64,000 nt of DNA from Nesterenkonia alba DSM 19423 (GTDB lineage: Bacteria; Actinomycetota; Actinomycetes; Actinomycetales; Micrococcaceae), in NCBI RefSeq assembly GCF_000421745.1, contig NZ_ATXP01000001.1, forward strand, positions 248,001-312,000, given 5' to 3'. The translations under genes and the position numbers were made by a program. How positions within the stretch are numbered: position 1 is the stretch's first letter; every line of letters begins with the position of its first letter. This document shows, one piece after another, positions 34,268 to 42,651 of this stretch. The notes below the pieces were generated by a model. It searched no databases. It was given only the letters and a program-made list of their open reading frames with translations, and was not told the DNA's origin.

Positions 34268-36295
34268 TCAGGCAGAGGTTCCGGCGCGGCGCCGGCGGTT
34301 GCGCATCACCAGGAAGATCCCGGCGCTGAGCAGCAGCAGCGCGCCGATGGCCACCCCAGCGATCGTGGCACCGGTGTCCGCCAGGCGGGGACCCTGTTTG
34401 GTGTCGTCGCCCCCAGCGGGTTCAGTCGGCTGCGGGGAGCTGGTCTCGGTGGAGTCCTCAGTCGGTTCCGCATCACCGGTGGGTGAGGGGGACTCGGTGG
34501 GCTCCTCGGTTTCGGTGGCGTCCTCAGTCGGGGAGGGTGAGGTGGTTCCATCCCCTTCGCCCGCGGTCACGGTGATTTCGGCTGAACCGGTGGCTCCGCT
34601 GTCTTCCCCGGTGGCGGTCAGCTCGTGTGGCCCTTCCTCGGTATCCTCGGGAATGGTGACCTCGGTGGCGATCTCGCCGTCGTCGTCGGCCTCTGTGGTG
34701 CCGAGCTCCGGGTTGAGTTCGATGCGCACCTGCTCGTCGGCGGCAAACCCACTCCCGGTCACCTCGACGGTGTCCCCGGGGGCGACCTCATCGGGGGAGA
34801 CGCTCACCTCAGCCGGTGGAACGGTCTCACCGGGCTCACCGTTGTCCGGGTCGGCGTCATCGGCCCACAGGTCAAAGGCGATGTGGGCGACATTGGTGTT
34901 GTCCACGTAGGCTCCACGCACCGGGTCTTCACCCTGGATGTAGGAGTGGAACTGCTCGGCTCCGGCACCGTGGGCGAACAGCGGCACCAGGTGCTGGGTG
35001 TGGTCACCGGAGTACCAGCCGTCCACCGGAAGCTGACCCTGCTCGCCGGTCATCGTGGTCCACTCGGGGTCGCCATCGGGACCCTCCAGGTAGCCGGTCT
35101 CGTGGTCAGCGGTAACGATCACCAGGGTCTCATCCCAGGATGAGTTGGTCTCCACCCAGGTGTGGACGGTCTCCACGGCCTCGTTGAAAGCGATCATCTC
35201 TTCGATGTTGCCGGCAGTGGAGTTGGCGTGACCGGCCCAGTCGACCGCACCGGCTTCGATCATGGTGAAGAAGCCGTTCTCGTTCTGAGACAGCACGTTC
35301 AAAGCTGCCGAGGTCATATCCGCTAAGTCGACGACGTCGTTGCGCTCCGCTTCGAACGGCAGCGGAGACTGGCCCTCCTCCAGTGGAACCCCGTCCTCAC
35401 GCCCGGCATCGCGCCGCGGTTCGGTCTCTTCCAAGCTGGAGCGGTTGTACTGCAGGGTGGAGGCCACTGGGGCCAGACCGAAGAACCGCTCGGGAACGTT
35501 CGCGCCCGAGGCAACATCGAGGATCCCGGCATTGTCTTCGGCGAAGCTAAAGCCGGTCTCCCCGTTCTGCAGGTCGGCGTAGTGCTCCTCGGTCATCCAC
35601 TCCCAGTCGGCTTCCCGGGGCTGGGAGTCGTTGTCGTAGAGCGGGTGGCCGGCACCGATGATGACATCGAGGTCGCCGTAGATCATCTGCTCGGCGATCT
35701 CGTGATTGGCGCTACGGCTGGCCACATGCGCACCCCAGGAAGCCGGAGTGGCGTGACCGAAGGGTACATCGGAGACTACACCGGCAGCGCGCCCGGTCTC
35801 TTGGGCGAACTGGGCGACGTTCTGGATCGGGTTGCCGTCGGCATCGACGCCGAGGTACCCGTTGAGGGTCTTCTCACCGGTGGCCAGGGCGGTGCCGGAG
35901 GCGGCCGAGTCGGTGGGGTCCTCGCGCACCCAGTCGAAGTCGCCCCAGGCGGCTTCCCCGTCGTAGACCGGGCTGTTGAGCGAGTGGTGGGACATGCCTA
36001 GCTGCACGGAGTAGGTCTCGTAGACCTGGCTGGGAGTCTCCCCGTAGCCGTCCTGGTAGTCGATTTCCCCGGTCTCCGGGTCGACGTCGACCTGCCAGTT
36101 GCTCTGCCCGTGCTGGAACAGGCTGGCGGCGTCGACGTGGTTGTAGCCCATTCCGTCGGCGATCATCACGATGATGTTCTCCGGTCCGGCGGAGGCCTCA
36201 TCGGCGGTGGCCGGGGCTGCAGCGAATGAGGTTGCGGCGAAGGTGCCGGCCACAGTAGCGGCCAGCCCTAAGCGTGCGGAACGCAAGAAGGTCAT
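34268..36295 (-). CDS. Secreted alkaline phosphatase with C-terminal LADTG surface anchor
   Basis: A 675-residue exported enzyme. A signal peptide (about 1-31, ending ATADEA) precedes the phosphatase core (about 35-500) with IIVMIADGMGYNH (metal Asp), PTDSAASGTALATG (nucleophile Ser in DSAAS), GAVDWAGHANSTAGN and ADHETGYLE. An Ig/IPT-like domain (about 505-580) and a Ser/Thr/Pro/Glu spacer follow. The end is LADTGATIAGVAIGALLLL plus RRRR: an LAxTG sortase-type signal, so the enzyme is probably fixed to the wall. It releases phosphate from organic phosphomonoesters. PHO-box-like repeats lie upstream at 36408-36436. Confidence 0.9.
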   Translation of the reverse strand: MTFLRSARLGLAATVAGTFAATSFAAAPATADEASAGPENIIVMIADGMGYNHVDAASLFQHGQSNWQVDVDPETGEIDYQDGYGETPSQVYETYSVQLGMSHHSLNSPVYDGEAAWGDFDWVREDPTDSAASGTALATGEKTLNGYLGVDADGNPIQNVAQFAQETGRAAGVVSDVPFGHATPASWGAHVASRSANHEIAEQMIYGDLDVIIGAGHPLYDNDSQPREADWEWMTEEHYADLQNGETGFSFAEDNAGILDVASGANVPERFFGLAPVASTLQYNRSSLEETEPRRDAGREDGVPLEEGQSPLPFEAERNDVVDLADMTSAALNVLSQNENGFFTMIEAGAVDWAGHANSTAGNIEEMIAFNEAVETVHTWVETNSSWDETLVIVTADHETGYLEGPDGDPEWTTMTGEQGQLPVDGWYSGDHTQHLVPLFAHGAGAEQFHSYIQGEDPVRGAYVDNTNVAHIAFDLWADDADPDNGEPGETVPPAEVSVSPDEVAPGDTVEVTGSGFAADEQVRIELNPELGTTEADDDGEIATEVTIPEDTEEGPHELTATGEDSGATGSAEITVTAGEGDGTTSPSPTEDATETEEPTESPSPTGDAEPTEDSTETSSPQPTEPAGGDDTKQGPRLADTGATIAGVAIGALLLLSAGIFLVMRNRRRRAGTSA

Positions 36296-36407
36296 GTATT
36301 CAATGTCCTATCAGTACGACATGCTGTTGTGTGATGTGTCAGTTATCTGTCCAGCTGGGCAGACCGGTCCAGCCCATCGGGTGGAAGTGTCTACGGATCC
36401 ACGACGT

Positions 36408-36436
36408 CGTAAACCCCGCGTGAACTCTCGGTGAAG
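36408..36436 (-). promoter_or_regulatory. PHO-box-like direct repeats upstream of the alkaline phosphatase
   Basis: On the minus strand CTTCACC, GTTCACG and GTTTACG repeat every 11 bases (36436-36430, 36425-36419, 36414-36408). This matches the PhoP-binding pattern of GTTCACC units described in Streptomyces. A possible -10 TAGACA (36393-36388) lies 14 bases downstream. Confidence 0.7.
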
Positions 36437-36468
36437 GAGGCCTGAGTGCCCGGGGAGCTCACGAGCGC

Positions 36469-36486
36469 GTTCACCTGCAGGTCACT
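36469..36486 (+). promoter_or_regulatory. Two-unit PHO-box-like repeat ahead of the lipoprotein gene
   Basis: GTTCACC (36469-36475) and GGTCACT (36480-36486) are 11 bases apart, 23 bases before the start codon. It is weaker than the minus-strand array and too close to the start to leave room for a normal promoter. Confidence 0.35.
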
Positions 36487-36508
36487 TCGGCTGGTTACGG
36501 TTCCGGCC

Positions 36509-38260
36509 ATGCCTTCGTCCCGCCGCATACTCTGCAGTGCCCTGATCGGTGCCCTGCTGCTGGTCACCGCTTGCAGCACCGGATCCTCACCCCAGGAGCC
36601 GACGACGCCGGCACCGGGGTCGGCAACGCACACGCACCCCACTAGCCCGCACCATAATGATCAGCGGCAGGATTCCGACCGACCCGACACCGACGATGAC
36701 GTGCTCAGCCGGGAGGTCCGAGGCGGGAACCCGCCTGCCCCGGCCCGAGGGCTCGAAGAGTACGCCGACCAGCAGCTGGACTGGCAGGCCTGCGAGGACT
36801 ATGAGTGCGCAGCGCTTCAGGTGCCGGCCAGATACACCGAACCCGAAGGTGACAGGCTGCAACTCGACGTCGTGCGCCGCAGTGCTGATGGGGCCGCTGA
36901 AGGGGACAGTAGTCAGGGTCAGGGCGAAGAAGACGTGGCAGGAACAGGAACACCCGGGGGAGTGCTGGTGGTGCACTTCGGTAGTGGAGTGTCATCACCT
37001 CATCAGGCAGTGGCTCGCGCTGAGCAGATCATCAGCCCGGAGGTGCTTCAGCACTACGACCTGGTCGCCCTGCAGCGGCGTGGAGTCCTCAGTGCCCACC
37101 CCAGCAGCCCGGCAGCTGACAGTACTGACTCTGACAGTACTGACCCTGACAGTGCTGATTCTCACGGTATTGATTTTCACGGTGTTGATTTTCACAGTGC
37201 AGCGGACCAGGCAGCGGTCCCGCAGTGCCTGGACAGGCTGGACCCGGAGGAACTCATCGCCGCGGCGCGGACCCACCGGGAGGAGTCGGAGGAAGGAGAC
37301 GAGGCCGAGACCCTCTCCTGTGCGGAGGAGGACCTACCCGCTGTCATCGACGCCTATGCCGCAGCCGACGACCTCGAGGTGCTGCGTGAGGCGCTCGAGG
37401 AGTTCCAACTGCACCACTACGGCCGGGCCGAGGGGTCATACCTGATGGCCCTGACAGCCGATGTGTACCCGACCTCAGTGCAGCGAATGGTCTTCGACGG
37501 CGGACTCAACCCATCGTTAAGCGGCGCCGAGATTCCGGTGGACCAAGCCGCGGAGTTCCAACGGACCCTCGAGAGCTTCGCCGAGCAGTGCCCCGAGATG
37601 ACCGACTGCCCCGCCGAGGAGAGCCAGCAGGTGCTCGACCTCGTGGCAGAGGCTGTGGCGACCGCCGGAGAAGAGGATACTGAAGCGCTCGCGATCGCCG
37701 GGATCCTCGCAGCCCTGCAGGAACCGCAACGCTGGGCAGAGCTCACTGCTGCGCTGAACCTCCCCGCCGAGGCTCGAGCAGCGGGACTAGTGGACCTCAC
37801 AGCCGATGCGCTCGGCACTGAGTCGGCTGATGCCACGGTGCCGGCTGATGCTGCGGCGCTGCGGAACCAGTGGAGTGTGCATTGCCTGGACCGGCCCCTG
37901 GCTGAGGAGCAGGAGCGAGCCGAGCTTCCCGAAGCGATCTGGGAGGCCTCGGAAGTGTTCGCCCCCTGGTTCCTGGCCCGCGAGAGACTGTGTGCGGCAC
38001 TGACTGAAGAGGCCTCGGAGCCGATGCCGCGGTCCACTGAAGCCTCTGGCACCGGGCCACTGATGGTCTTACGCACCACGGGGGACCCTCTCACCCATCC
38101 GGGGTGGGGTCAGCGGTTAGCGGTTCACCTGCTCACCGGGCTGCCTGTGGTCTACGAGGGTGAAGGGCATGGTGCCTACGGCCGTGACGACTGCATCAAC
38201 GCTCTGGTGGACGAATACCTGCTCGGCGGTCTTGTTCCCGCTCCCCAGACCACCTGCTGA
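36509..38260 (+). CDS. TAP-family alpha/beta-hydrolase-like lipoprotein, probably catalytically dead
   Basis: A 583-residue lipoprotein. The signal sequence ends LLLVTACS (lipobox, acylated Cys at about 18). The domain resembles secreted tripeptidyl aminopeptidases (SlpD/SlpE type): YAALQVPARY-type start, C-terminal TGDPLTHPGWGQRLA (catalytic Asp region) and YEGEGHGAY (catalytic His). But the nucleophile elbow, usually YGxSYGTYL, reads YGRAEGSYL with Ala at residue 307, and the usual GGPGGSG oxyanion loop reads VHFGSGVSS. A pseudo-enzyme or a binding protein is therefore likely. Residues about 208-231 are an acidic/Ser repeat from 15-base repeats. ATG 36509 is chosen for the signal peptide. 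Confidence 0.8.
   Translation: MPSSRRILCSALIGALLLVTACSTGSSPQEPTTPAPGSATHTHPTSPHHNDQRQDSDRPDTDDDVLSREVRGGNPPAPARGLEEYADQQLDWQACEDYECAALQVPARYTEPEGDRLQLDVVRRSADGAAEGDSSQGQGEEDVAGTGTPGGVLVVHFGSGVSSPHQAVARAEQIISPEVLQHYDLVALQRRGVLSAHPSSPAADSTDSDSTDPDSADSHGIDFHGVDFHSAADQAAVPQCLDRLDPEELIAAARTHREESEEGDEAETLSCAEEDLPAVIDAYAAADDLEVLREALEEFQLHHYGRAEGSYLMALTADVYPTSVQRMVFDGGLNPSLSGAEIPVDQAAEFQRTLESFAEQCPEMTDCPAEESQQVLDLVAEAVATAGEEDTEALAIAGILAALQEPQRWAELTAALNLPAEARAAGLVDLTADALGTESADATVPADAAALRNQWSVHCLDRPLAEEQERAELPEAIWEASEVFAPWFLARERLCAALTEEASEPMPRSTEASGTGPLMVLRTTGDPLTHPGWGQRLAVHLLTGLPVVYEGEGHGAYGRDDCINALVDEYLLGGLVPAPQTTC
37128..37202 (+). repeat. 15-base tandem repeat in the lipoprotein gene
   Basis: Five diverging copies of a 15-base unit (first copy GACAGTACTGACTCT) run through 37128-37202 in frame, encoding DSTDS, DSTDP, DSADS, HGIDF and HGVDF. 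Unit length keeps the frame when copies are gained or lost. Confidence 0.85.
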
Positions 38261-38322
38261 AGCGTAGGGCCCTCAGCTGGTGTCAAGCGAGCGCCCTGGG
38301 CAGGGAACAGGCCCGCAGAGCA

Positions 38323-38357
38323 GCAGGGCCCCGGAATGTCCGACTCCGGGGCCCTGC
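38323..38357 (+). terminator. Terminator after the lipoprotein gene
   Basis: GCAGGGCCCCGGA (38323-38335) pairs perfectly with TCCGGGGCCCTGC (38345-38357). Confidence 0.85.
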
Positions 38358-38648
38358 CCGTTCCCTCTGTCCGCACTGAGGGGTTTCAGATACCGCAGTG
38401 ACATTCGACGTCAGTGACAACGCCGCCTGCTGTGGGTGCTTCCCATCGCAATCCCGTGCAGTGCCTTCACAGTAGCAAACTTTGCGACTGAGAACAACTA
38501 TGTTGCATTTGTTACGGTCTGGTGGTGCTGCGGGACCAGAAGCTCGCACCCTCCCGGTCCCGCAGTCCCTCGCGGCGAACGCCACAGTTCATCTGAGCAA
38601 GTCCGGGTAAACATCAGGTGACATCTAGGCAAACGGCCGGCGGCACGT
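38358..38648. other. Non-coding gap between convergent genes
   Basis: No credible gene. It contains an AT-richer patch around 38470-38515 with the palindrome GCAAACTTTGC (38475-38485), and a second hairpin CTGCGGGACC/GGTCCCGCAG (38528-38537 with 38556-38565) that probably terminates the minus-strand nuclease gene. A 36-codon ORF (about 38499) lacks a ribosome site. Confidence 0.5.
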
Positions 38649-41117
38649 TCAGTCGAAGAGATCAAGCTCCCTGCGGGTCAGCCGCAGTAGTGCCGCGCCC
38701 ATGGCCAGCAGCACAAACGCACCCAGTGCGACGACGCCGACAGTGGCGCCAGTGCGTGCCAGGTCCCGTCGGTCATCGCTGGCCTCAGGTTGATCCCCAG
38801 CTGCGGGGTCCTCGGTGTCTTCAGGGGCGCCCGTCGGCGTGGGGGAGGGATCCGATGTGGGGGAGCCGGGGTCCTCGGTCTCCGTCGACTCAGGAGAAGG
38901 GGTCTGGGTGTCTTGATCGCCGGTGAGGACGATGTCAGCCACGATGGGGTCGTGATCGGAGGAACGCCACTGATCTGTACGGAAGAGATCGGAGGCGTTG
39001 CCGTTGTACCGGCTGTACTCCAGAGCAATAGGCTCCACCGCGTTAATCTGCCAGATCTCCGTGTGGGTGACCGTCTCCGCGGCACTGGGGGAGGAGATGA
39101 GGTGGTCCAGAGAGCCGACTTCGGCGTCGAACATGTACGAATGCTGCCCGGTTTCCGCAGAGAGGTTGGTGTACCCCTGCTCGAAGAACACCTGCAGCGG
39201 GTCTTCGAATTCGTAGGAGTTGAAGTCCCCCATGAGGTGGACGTTCTCCGTGCCGGTGTGCTCCACTAGCGCCTCGGCGAAGGCCTGGACCCCGCGGGCC
39301 TGATCGATCCGGTCGGCGTTCCAGGCGGACTGTCCATCGTTCTGGTCTGCATTGGGGTCAGCGGCCGGGTCGACGTCGGCCATCTCCCCATCTGACTTGG
39401 ACTTAAAGTGGTTGACTACCGCGATGAACCGGTCCTGTTCGGTGCCCTCGACCGGCTGGAACTCCACCGCATAGGGCTCGCGGGCGTTGGAGTAGATATC
39501 GGCCAACTCCCGGTCGAGGTCCTCGAACGCCGCTGTGGGTAACTCCTCGACTCCTTCGTCGAAGAGGATCCAGGAGTCGACGACCTCCACCGCCTCGGGC
39601 TTGTAGATATAGCCGTTGCGGATCACGTCCTCATCCTCCAAGGCAGGGACATCCTCGGGCTCGGCCACGTAGTCCCACGCCTGGTAACCCAGATCCTCGT
39701 TGAGCGCCTCCACCAGCCGCGCATGGGCGTAGTCCCGGTCAGCCTCGGGATGGAAATGCCCGGAGTTCTCCATCTCCTGCAGGGCCACCACATCAGCGTC
39801 CATCTCATTGATGGCGGCGACGATCTTGGCCTGCTGCCGTTCGAACGACTCCTGACTGTAAGCCCCGCGCACATCACACCAGTCAGTGGTGGTCGGGTTG
39901 CCATCCCGGTCGGCGAAATACTCGCACCCGGGTTCGTCCTCGCCTAAGTGGACGAAGTAGTTCAGCACGTTGAATCCGGCGATACGCAGATCCCCGGTGC
40001 GCTCAGCCGGTGTCTGGTGCGGCGGGCGCGTGTTCTCGAAGCTGGCCGGGGTGTGTTCATCCTCGGGGCCCTGAAGGGGAGCGACCGGTTGCAACCGGTA
40101 TTCGCCGAAGTCGTAGTGGACGATGACCGGTTGGTGGAATTCAGCTTCGGCGCCCACACGCACCGGATCTTCGGCGGTGATGTAGGGCAGCTGGCTCTGA
40201 TTCCCCGGTGACTGGGTGAAGTTCGTCGTCGCCCCGTCGTCGAGGTAGAAGAGCCGCTGACGATTCTCCTCCGCCAGGGCACGGGCGGGCTCGCCGGGTT
40301 CGACAACGCTGGTGGGGTTGTACAGCGGCTCATCGCCGAGCACCAGCCCGATCTCCCCGAACTGGTTCAGGGTGTAGTGGTCGGTGACGGTGTAGCTGCC
40401 CTGCGGTTCGATCAGCATGCCCAGCAGCGAGTCGCGGGCCTCAGGTGTTTCGGGGAAAGTCACCTGAGCTGGGGTGACGGGCTCGTGATCGTCATCGAGC
40501 ACGCTCAGCTCGTGGTGCTCGGTCTCCTCCGATCCGGGGAAGAGGCTGATCTGGGGCTGGCCGTTGGCCGCGTAGACGGTGGCATCCCCGGTGAGTTCTA
40601 CATAGTCACCGATGACGACGTCGGCGTCGTCCTCCTCTACGCTGGATGGGGAGTAGACGAAGATCGCCTCAGAGGTGGTGTGCTCATCGATCGAGAGGTC
40701 CCCGCCGGTGCCTTCGGTCTGGAGGTAGAAGCCGCCGAAGCTCTCCTCGTCGGGGTAGACGGCGGTGACGACTCCGCGGGTGGTCACGGCAGTGTCGCCG
40801 GTGTCCTCATGATCTTCCAGCAGCGTGTGAATCTCCGGGATGCTGAGCTCTTCGGCCGGGGGATCCTGCGTGGAATCGCCGGTGTCCTCGGCGTCGTCGC
40901 TCCCGGTGTCCTCGGTGGGCTCTTCAGCGGCTTCGGTGGACTGCTGGGTGGCTGTGGGTGCGTCAGTGGGTGTTTCATCGGCTTCCGTCGCCATCGCCGA
41001 GGGTGTGACCCCCAAGAGGCCAACGGTCAGCGCTGCGGTACCCAGACCTTTGAGGAGCCGGTTGGCGAGCAGGCGGGTGGGAGGTCGGGTGAGACGTGCC
41101 TCGTTAGTGATGGCCAT
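38649..41117 (-). CDS. Surface-anchored extracellular endonuclease (ExeM/NucH family)
   Basis: An 822-residue exported nuclease. A signal peptide (about 1-45, TVGLLGVTPSAMATEA) and an acidic Thr/Glu linker are followed by an OB-like domain (about 85-200, YPDEESFGGFYLQTEGTGGD). The endonuclease/exonuclease/phosphatase domain lies at about 375-760: RIAGFNVLNYF, DADVVALQEMEN (catalytic Glu), HLMGDFNSYE (Asn/Asp) and RSSDHDPIVADI (His). The end is DLARTGATVGVVALGAFVLL plus a charged tail, an LAxTG sortase signal like that of the phosphatase. It would degrade environmental DNA. ATG 41117 gives a proper signal peptide; 41162 would add 15 residues. PHO-box-like repeats lie at 41209-41226. Confidence 0.9.
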   Translation of the reverse strand: MAITNEARLTRPPTRLLANRLLKGLGTAALTVGLLGVTPSAMATEADETPTDAPTATQQSTEAAEEPTEDTGSDDAEDTGDSTQDPPAEELSIPEIHTLLEDHEDTGDTAVTTRGVVTAVYPDEESFGGFYLQTEGTGGDLSIDEHTTSEAIFVYSPSSVEEDDADVVIGDYVELTGDATVYAANGQPQISLFPGSEETEHHELSVLDDDHEPVTPAQVTFPETPEARDSLLGMLIEPQGSYTVTDHYTLNQFGEIGLVLGDEPLYNPTSVVEPGEPARALAEENRQRLFYLDDGATTNFTQSPGNQSQLPYITAEDPVRVGAEAEFHQPVIVHYDFGEYRLQPVAPLQGPEDEHTPASFENTRPPHQTPAERTGDLRIAGFNVLNYFVHLGEDEPGCEYFADRDGNPTTTDWCDVRGAYSQESFERQQAKIVAAINEMDADVVALQEMENSGHFHPEADRDYAHARLVEALNEDLGYQAWDYVAEPEDVPALEDEDVIRNGYIYKPEAVEVVDSWILFDEGVEELPTAAFEDLDRELADIYSNAREPYAVEFQPVEGTEQDRFIAVVNHFKSKSDGEMADVDPAADPNADQNDGQSAWNADRIDQARGVQAFAEALVEHTGTENVHLMGDFNSYEFEDPLQVFFEQGYTNLSAETGQHSYMFDAEVGSLDHLISSPSAAETVTHTEIWQINAVEPIALEYSRYNGNASDLFRTDQWRSSDHDPIVADIVLTGDQDTQTPSPESTETEDPGSPTSDPSPTPTGAPEDTEDPAAGDQPEASDDRRDLARTGATVGVVALGAFVLLAMGAALLRLTRRELDLFD

Positions 41118-41208
41118 GGAAGGGGTCCGTTCCTCATCCGTGTCATGAAGCGTGATGCGCACCGATTGCCGCTGTCGGAGCGTTCAAGCATAACGGTACC
41201 CACAGAAA

Positions 41209-41226
41209 GGTGAACGTCAGGCAAAC
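41209..41226 (-). promoter_or_regulatory. PHO-box-like repeat and -10 upstream of the nuclease gene
   Basis: On the minus strand GTTTGCC (41226-41220) and GTTCACC (41215-41209) are 11 bases apart. TATGCT (41192-41187) lies 16 bases downstream as a -10, so the repeats overlap the -35 region, the usual place for a PhoP activator. Confidence 0.6.
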
Positions 41227-41295
41227 CACAGCTGGGGTGTGTCCGAATATGGGAAAACTCCCGCACAGGTAGGCACCCGGCGGCGTGGCATTCTG

Positions 41296-41339
41296 CGTGA
41301 GAACCCCCGCCAGGGTGTCTCGTGGCGAGGGTTCTCACG
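41296..41339 (-). terminator. Terminator after tRNA-Ser
   Basis: GTGAGAACCCCCGCCA pairs with TGGCGAGGGTTCTCAC with one mismatch; it sits 3' of the tRNA on its strand. Confidence 0.8.
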
Positions 41340-41348
41340 TCGAACATG

Positions 41349-41436
41349 TGGCGGAGGATGGGGGATTTGAACCCCCGAGGGCGTGAACCCAACACGCGTT
41401 CCAAGCGTGCGCCATAGGCCGCTAGGCGAATCCTCC
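41349..41436 (-). tRNA. tRNA-Ser (anticodon GGA)
   Basis: The minus strand folds into a full cloverleaf: acceptor GGAGGAT/ATCCTCC, D-arm GCC...GGC, anticodon stem CACGC/GCGTG with loop TTGGAAC (anticodon GGA, reading UCC/UCU), a long variable arm as in class II tRNAs, and a T-arm GGGGGTTCAAATCCCCC. The discriminator is G and the CCA end is encoded (41351-41349). Confidence 0.96.
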
Positions 41437-41554
41437 TGGTACTGCTTGCACGGACTCAACCCGGACAAGAGCAGAGACCATCGTAGCTCACAAGGTCCGG
41501 CCCGCGCACATCGACTCATCGTCTCTACCCCGATTGCCCCGCGCCCACGGGGTA

Positions 41555-42412
41555 CTACTCGACGAGTTTGCCCCGCAGTTGCTCACTGATGGCGTCAGGA
41601 TCGTCCTCGGTGGCAATGAGGTCGAGCACACCACCTTGTCCACCCAGTTCCTGGAGCATGGAGTCCATATTGTCCGCCGCAGCAGACAGCAGCGGATGGT
41701 TTGAGGCGAAGAACGTCGCGGCCCGGGCGGCATCTTCGTCGGCCGGGTGATCCTTCGCCTGAGCATAGGCGGCTCGCCGTAGCCGGGCGAAGATCGCCTC
41801 GGTATTCTCCTGGGTGGCCGCGTAGTCGGCAATGATGACCTCCCGCTCGGCACCGAGCACGCTGAGAATCACCGCAGCCAGGATTCCGGTCCGGTCTTTA
41901 CCCGCCGCACAGTGGAAAAGCACACCGCCCTCACTGGCTGTCAGCAGCCGCAGCGCCTCCACAACCTCGTGACGGTGACTACGTACCAGTTCGGCGTACC
42001 AGCGCCCCACATCCCGCGGTGTGCGCATAGTGTGCGCAATGTTCACCAGGTTCAGCGGATGCACCGCAGCCTCCGCCAACGGTAAGTGGTGGTGGGCGAT
42101 CCGGTGCCGCTGCGCAGCCGCCAGCGGTGAAACACGTCGTTCTCCGGTGGACCGCAGATCCAATACCGCGGTCAGCCCCTGGGAGGCCAGGGCCGCGATC
42201 TCTTGGGCCGGGGAGAGGGTGGGGTCGTCACCGCGCCATAGCGTGCGGGTCCGCAGCACCCCGCCATCGACCCGGGTGCCTCCCAAGTCCCGCAGATTCG
42301 CCAGCGGCTGGGCGGTACTTCCTGGTTGTCCACCCACGCCGGGGGACCCCTCGGGCTGGGCAGCACCGGGGGATCCCAGCCCAGAACGTTGCGTGGTCAT
42401 CGGCGCCATCAT
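41555..42412 (-). CDS. Tyrosine-protein phosphatase (DSP/Y_phosphatase3-like)
   Basis: A 285-residue phosphatase. The catalytic P-loop HCAAGKDRTG (Cys-x5-Arg) is near residue 165; NLRDLGGTRVDGG and LWRGDDPTLSP at the front match the bacterial tyrosine phosphatase family (lipid or phosphoprotein substrates, e.g. MptpB/LipA-like). The first 35 residues are Gly/Pro/Gln-rich and probably disordered, so an internal ATG at residue 5 may be the start. The KDR variant within the loop is characteristic of MptpB-type dual/lipid phosphatases. It lies just after the tRNA. Confidence 0.88.
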   Translation of the reverse strand: MMAPMTTQRSGLGSPGAAQPEGSPGVGGQPGSTAQPLANLRDLGGTRVDGGVLRTRTLWRGDDPTLSPAQEIAALASQGLTAVLDLRSTGERRVSPLAAAQRHRIAHHHLPLAEAAVHPLNLVNIAHTMRTPRDVGRWYAELVRSHRHEVVEALRLLTASEGGVLFHCAAGKDRTGILAAVILSVLGAEREVIIADYAATQENTEAIFARLRRAAYAQAKDHPADEDAARAATFFASNHPLLSAAADNMDSMLQELGGQGGVLDLIATEDDPDAISEQLRGKLVE

Positions 42413-42481
42413 AGGCGCTCAACCTGCTTACATCAGTAGGCAGTTCGCTCTCCGGTGGGGTTGCCGGATACCATGGAGTTC

Positions 42482-42567
42482 GCCCCACGCGTGGTGTCAT
42501 CCTGCTGAACTCCCCCAGGACCGGAAGGTAGCAAGGGTAGGCGGGCTCTGGCAGGTGCGCGTGGGGC
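42482..42567 (+). ncRNA. ffs: Signal recognition particle RNA (4.5S-like)
   Basis: GCCCCACGCG (42482-42491) pairs with CGCGTGGGGC (42558-42567), closing a hairpin whose tip holds the Ffh-binding motif ACCGGAAGGTAGCAAGGGTA (bulged helix with GGAA tetraloop). This is the short bacterial SRP RNA, which with Ffh targets membrane proteins. Mature ends may extend a few bases further. Confidence 0.93.
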
Positions 42568-42651
42568 ACTTCCATTCCGTGAGGGAACTTGGGTGATCGG
42601 CACATCCGGGAATGTATTGCCGGCACCGGCATGGACGCGGGCCCCTGCTGC

